Shown here in pieces: positions 61,072-64,000 of a stretch of DNA of 64,000 nucleotides (its first letter is position 1; each line of letters opens with the position of its first letter). Source of the DNA: Gynuella sp050296195 (lineage in GTDB: Bacteria > Pseudomonadota > Gammaproteobacteria > Pseudomonadales > Natronospirillaceae); the NCBI RefSeq assembly GCF_050296195.1, contig NZ_JBNKRB010000039.1; one strand, 5' to 3'. A program made the position numbers and the translations under genes. Below the pieces are notes generated by a model. It ran no database searches. It was not told where the DNA came from and saw only the letters and a program-made list of their open reading frames with translations.

Positions 61072-62046
61072 ATGTCAGCAGCAGCCAGCATTATCCATCA
61101 ATTCGGTCACCCCGGCGAGGTGGTGGAGTTGTTTGAGCAGCCCATACCGGAACCGGGTGCCGGTGAGGTGGTGGTGCAGATGCAGCGCAGTGTGATCAAT
61201 CCTTCGGATCTGATCACCATTTCCGGGGCGTACCGTTCCCGCATCGCGTTGCCATTTCAACCCGGGTATGAGGGGACCGGCGTAGTGGTGGCCTGTGGTG
61301 ACGGGGTGACATATCCAGCGGTCGGCACGCAAGTCTTGCCGATTGGCCTGCCAGGCAGTTGGAGTACGTATAAGCTGACGCCTGCGCAGTGGTGTATTCC
61401 GGTGTCTGAGGGGTTGAGCCTGGAACAGGCGGCGACCTTGTATGTAAATCCAGCCACAGCCTGGTTGATGCTGCATGACCGTGCCCGAGTACAGCCGGGC
61501 ATGCGAGTGGTGATCAGCGCCGGGGCTTCAGAGATTGGCCGCATGTTGATCCGGCTGTTGAATCAGGTTGGCATTGAGCCGGTGGTGACGGTGCGCCGGC
61601 GTTCATCTTTGCCACGCCTGCAGGGACTGGCGCTGGAGACAGTTTTGTTCACCGAGGCGCCGGATTTCGATCACGCGCTGCAGCCGGGTTCGGTGGACCT
61701 GCTACTGGATGCCGTGGGTGGCGAGGTGGGCATGGCACTGGCCCGTTGCCTAAAGCCCGGCGGGCATTTGATTCATTATGGATTGTTGTCAGGGCAACCA
61801 CTGGCCGCCGATCTACCCTTGCAGTTGAGCGGGGTGACGTTTGAATTGTTTGTGCTGCGCCATTGGATACATCAGGCGGAAAAATCCAGCATTCATGCGC
61901 TGTTTCGAACACTGGAGTCTCTAATGCTGGCCGGCACAGTGAGCAGTAATATTGACTCGGTGTTCCAGCTGGCTGATATTCACAAGGCGTTCAAGCGGAT
62001 CGATGATCCTGACCGGGACGGCAAGGTATTGTTGGATCTGATGTGA
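61072..62046 (+). CDS. MDR-family oxidoreductase, 2-enoyl thioester reductase-like
   Basis: About 324 residues from the ATG at 61072, preceded by AAAGGA. It is a medium-chain reductase without zinc ligands: INPSDLITISGAYRSRIALP, FQPGYEGTGVVVACGDGV and the NADPH region VVISAGASEIGRMLIRLL. This matches quinone oxidoreductase/mitochondrial enoyl reductase (ETR) relatives. It probably reduces an enoyl thioester made in the same cluster. Confidence 0.8.
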   Translation: MSAAASIIHQFGHPGEVVELFEQPIPEPGAGEVVVQMQRSVINPSDLITISGAYRSRIALPFQPGYEGTGVVVACGDGVTYPAVGTQVLPIGLPGSWSTYKLTPAQWCIPVSEGLSLEQAATLYVNPATAWLMLHDRARVQPGMRVVISAGASEIGRMLIRLLNQVGIEPVVTVRRRSSLPRLQGLALETVLFTEAPDFDHALQPGSVDLLLDAVGGEVGMALARCLKPGGHLIHYGLLSGQPLAADLPLQLSGVTFELFVLRHWIHQAEKSSIHALFRTLESLMLAGTVSSNIDSVFQLADIHKAFKRIDDPDRDGKVLLDLM

Positions 62047-62073
62047 TCCCCTTTATTCACCAAGGAATCTGTT

Positions 62074-63129
62074 GTGAAAATTGATGCATTAACGTCATTG
62101 CGTTTTTTTGCCGCTTGCGCGGTATTGTTCAGTCACCTGCGCTTTTTCGGCGACAGCGATTCGGCATTTTTGAGGACGCTTTATAGTAAGGTGTTTTGGG
62201 AAGGCTATATCGGTGTTACGTTTTTCTTTATTTTGTCGGGTTTCATTCTCAGTTATTCCTATCAGCAACGATTGCACAAGGATCATGGCCTGAAGGCCTT
62301 TTATGTCGCCAGGGTGGCGCGGATTTATCCCCTGCATCTGCTGACACTGTTGTTGGCGATTCCCTGGCTGACGCTGATTGGTGAACAACCTTCTGCCCTG
62401 ACGTATGGCATGAACGCACTGCTGTTACAGGGCTTTTCACCTGACCGCCATGTGCATTTTTCCATCAATCTGCCGGCCTGGAGTTTGTCGTCGGAGATTT
62501 TCTTTTATGCCTTATTCCCGTTGCTGATCCTATTGAAAAACCGCCTGCTGCTGGGGTTGTGGGTACTGTGTCTGGGGTGGCAGGGAATCATGCTGTCGCC
62601 GTTGCTCAACAATGAAAGCCGGCATTTCTGGATGTATGTGTTTCCGGTCTCCCGGTTAATGGATTTCTGTACCGGGATGCTGTTATACCGACTGTATTGT
62701 CGCATGGTCGAGCGGATAAAACCGACTCAGGCTACCCTGATGCAAAGCGGCGCGGTGGTGCTGTTGGCATTGTTTTTTGCGCTAAAAGGCAAGGTTCCGC
62801 AGACATTGCGTTATGACCTGTATTATCTGCTGCCGATGGCGCTATTGATACTGGCATTCAGTTTTTCCACCGGTACGCTGTCGCGCTGGATCTCCGGCCG
62901 GGTACTGATCATTCTCGGCGAAGTGAGTTTTTCACTGTATCTGGTGCACTATCTGGTGGCGCAGTACCTGCAATACCTGACCGACCGTTACCAGCTGTTT
63001 CATGGCACCCGCGGCGACCTGATTCATGCGAGTCTGGTGTTGGGCATCAGCCTGCTACTCAGCCTGGGATTGTATTTCTACTACGAAACCCGGATGCGTC
63101 GATGGGTTAAACAACTGTTCAGAGTGTGA
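62074..63129 (+). CDS. Acyltransferase family 3 membrane protein
   Basis: The 351-residue protein has about ten hydrophobic helices and the acyltransferase-3 start ALTSLRFFAACAVLFSHLRF, with the catalytic His in FSHLR, and IGVTFFFILSGFILSYSYQQ. Members O-acylate sugars or lipids at the inner membrane. It follows the MDR gene by 27 bp and may use the acyl product of the cluster. Confidence 0.87.
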   Translation: MKIDALTSLRFFAACAVLFSHLRFFGDSDSAFLRTLYSKVFWEGYIGVTFFFILSGFILSYSYQQRLHKDHGLKAFYVARVARIYPLHLLTLLLAIPWLTLIGEQPSALTYGMNALLLQGFSPDRHVHFSINLPAWSLSSEIFFYALFPLLILLKNRLLLGLWVLCLGWQGIMLSPLLNNESRHFWMYVFPVSRLMDFCTGMLLYRLYCRMVERIKPTQATLMQSGAVVLLALFFALKGKVPQTLRYDLYYLLPMALLILAFSFSTGTLSRWISGRVLIILGEVSFSLYLVHYLVAQYLQYLTDRYQLFHGTRGDLIHASLVLGISLLLSLGLYFYYETRMRRWVKQLFRV

Positions 63130-63165
63130 TGCAACTAAGCAAGCAGGACAACTGCCAGCCGGACA

Positions 63166-63261
63166 TTATTGCACAGGAACAATGTGCATGATGCGCGGGT
63201 ATAACTCCGGATCTTGTGGATAGTCATTCTCTTCCGGTGACAACAGATTCAATGCAGTCAT
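63166..63261 (-). CDS. 31-residue ORF, possible broken small gene (3' part)
   Basis: A 31-codon frame with a strong GAGGAGGAA before its ATG. The end reads EENDYPQDPELYPRIMHIVP. Its frame is offset from the overlapping 40-codon ORF at 63224, whose product ends close to the same place, so the two may be parts of one small gene broken by a frameshift. Confidence 0.3.
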   Translation of the reverse strand: MTALNLLSPEENDYPQDPELYPRIMHIVPVQ

Positions 63262-63346
63262 CGGAAGATTCCTCCTCTTCCACCTCACCTTTTTCGTTTT
63301 CGATATTCAGCGAGATACTGATCATGAATAGCAATACCCTTTTCAT
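63224..63346 (-). CDS. 40-residue ORF with signal-like start, downstream of the DUF2931 gene
   Basis: A 40-codon frame starting MKRVLLFMISISLNIENEKG and ending in an acidic tract with EEEESSDD. It starts 12 bp after the DUF2931 gene ends, on the same strand. The hydrophobic start is short for a signal peptide. It could be the 5' part of a gene continued in the frame at 63166. Confidence 0.3.
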   Translation of the reverse strand: MKRVLLFMISISLNIENEKGEVEEEESSDDCIESVVTGRE

Positions 63347-63357
63347 CAGGTTTTATC

Positions 63358-64000
63358 TTATTTTCCAGGCACAAAGTTCATAATGCTCTCATACAAGGCT
63401 TTGTCTTCTGCGCTTTCTTCTTTAGCAGGGAGCAACAGCTCCATAACCTCTTCCGGAATGCGACCATCCTTAATCCGACTCAGAGTACCGTCTCGATACC
63501 CCGATGGATCACCTTCGGCCACCTTGGCTTTGGTTCTTGGGGTGAGTTCGAAGTGGTCTGTCTTAGGTTGGCCTTTTGGACAGTCGATTGCCTTGCAGAA
63601 AATCGTCCACCAGGCCTGCAATTCCCCCTGACCGGCAAAGCCAACTGCCAGTTCATGTAAATAACGATCCGTCGGATATTGTTTGAGCCATTGTTTGATT
63701 TGTGTCTGCCTGGCCTCGAGAATAACAACGGTCACTTCATAGAACGTCTGGTTGCGATAGGAAAACCAGCGCGCCCGCAAGGTTTTTGGAACCGGTTTGC
63801 GCCCCAAGCCCGACTGAGAACCAACCGGAATATTGTCAACGGTACCACCGGGTAAATTCCCCACCGGCACCTGCCAGGCTTCATTGACGATCAGATACTC
63901 ACCCCAAACTGGCCAACCTTCACCACCGATACCACCTTCGCTAAACCCATAGTCATAGGTTTTTTCCTGGCAGCCGGAGAACAGCAGAATGATGGTTAAC
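63358..64000 (-). CDS. DUF2931 family lipoprotein, truncated by the window edge
   Basis: The frame stays open to the right edge, so the true start is outside. The visible N-terminal part (LTIILLFSGCQEKTYDYGF) shows a lipobox LFSGC, followed by GGIGGEGWPVWGEYLIVNEA and WQVPVGNLPGGT. The C-terminal part (FSYRNQTFYEVTVVI, AVGFAGQGELQAWWTIF) also agrees with DUF2931. The family is often tandem-duplicated and of unknown function, sometimes next to type VI effector genes. Confidence 0.8.
   Translation of the reverse strand, partial: LTIILLFSGCQEKTYDYGFSEGGIGGEGWPVWGEYLIVNEAWQVPVGNLPGGTVDNIPVGSQSGLGRKPVPKTLRARWFSYRNQTFYEVTVVILEARQTQIKQWLKQYPTDRYLHELAVGFAGQGELQAWWTIFCKAIDCPKGQPKTDHFELTPRTKAKVAEGDPSGYRDGTLSRIKDGRIPEEVMELLLPAKEESAEDKALYESIMNFVPGK

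Overview
The window reads as a chromosome segment of a free-living, polysaccharide-degrading marine or soil gammaproteobacterium, plausibly in the Oceanospirillales/Cellvibrionales sphere (Gynuella, Reinekea and Saccharophagus are the kind of genera I have in mind; this is inference from gene content, not a match). The evidence is a CBM2-GH5 cellulase, a YicI-type alpha-xylosidase, a complete oligogalacturonide pathway, a ricin-lectin-linked secreted esterase and a DauA-type transporter.

Layout. 1-4970: end of a chemotaxis receptor, dauA, and a secreted GH5 cellulase with a LacI-type palindrome upstream. 5047-22663 (all minus): a P2-like contractile tail cluster with no capsid, terminase, integrase or lysis genes. 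In transcription order it holds gpW, gpV, gpJ, gpI, fibre, sheath, two tubes, E/E', an unknown coiled-coil protein, gpU, gpX, gpD, an AAA ATPase, a DUF4255 protein, a DUF4157 payload with a C-terminal ADP-ribosyltransferase, and a possible PAAR-like tip. The last part is the signature of an extracellular contractile injection system (eCIS). 22734-28634: a small lipoprotein, yicI, iolG and a LacI regulator. 28645-40445: the pectin regulon, with an IclR/KdgR regulator, eda, kdgK, kduD, kduI, the togBANM importer, ogl, kdgF and an RpiB-family isomerase. Together these take imported oligogalacturonides to pyruvate and glyceraldehyde-3-phosphate; two KdgR-like boxes sit at the kduI promoter and between togM and ogl. 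40493-45883: SufR-like regulator, lectin-esterase, Fe superoxide dismutase, small hypothetical genes, and a candidate C4-like antisense/leader RNA.

45971-56030 is the most unusual part: a 33-repeat array with type I-F repeats, directly downstream of one minus-strand operon, cas6f-cmr1-cas10-cmr3-cmr4-cmr5-cmr6, followed by a 48-residue ORF and a two-helix membrane protein. A type III-B effector is thus packaged with the type I-F crRNA-processing enzyme and I-F repeats, and no Cas1, Cas2/3 or Csy1-3 is visible. The Cas10 has no HD nuclease domain but keeps its GGDD cyclase motif. This predicts an RNA-guided, RNA-cleaving, cyclic-oligoadenylate-signalling system that uses I-F crRNAs, with the adjacent membrane protein as candidate effector.

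56504-64000: a MITE-like element, a periplasmic solute-binding protein, then an acyl-metabolism cluster (thiolase lacking its second catalytic cysteine, AMP-dependent ligase, hotdog thioesterase, enoyl-reductase-like MDR protein, acyltransferase-3), and a truncated DUF2931 lipoprotein at the edge.
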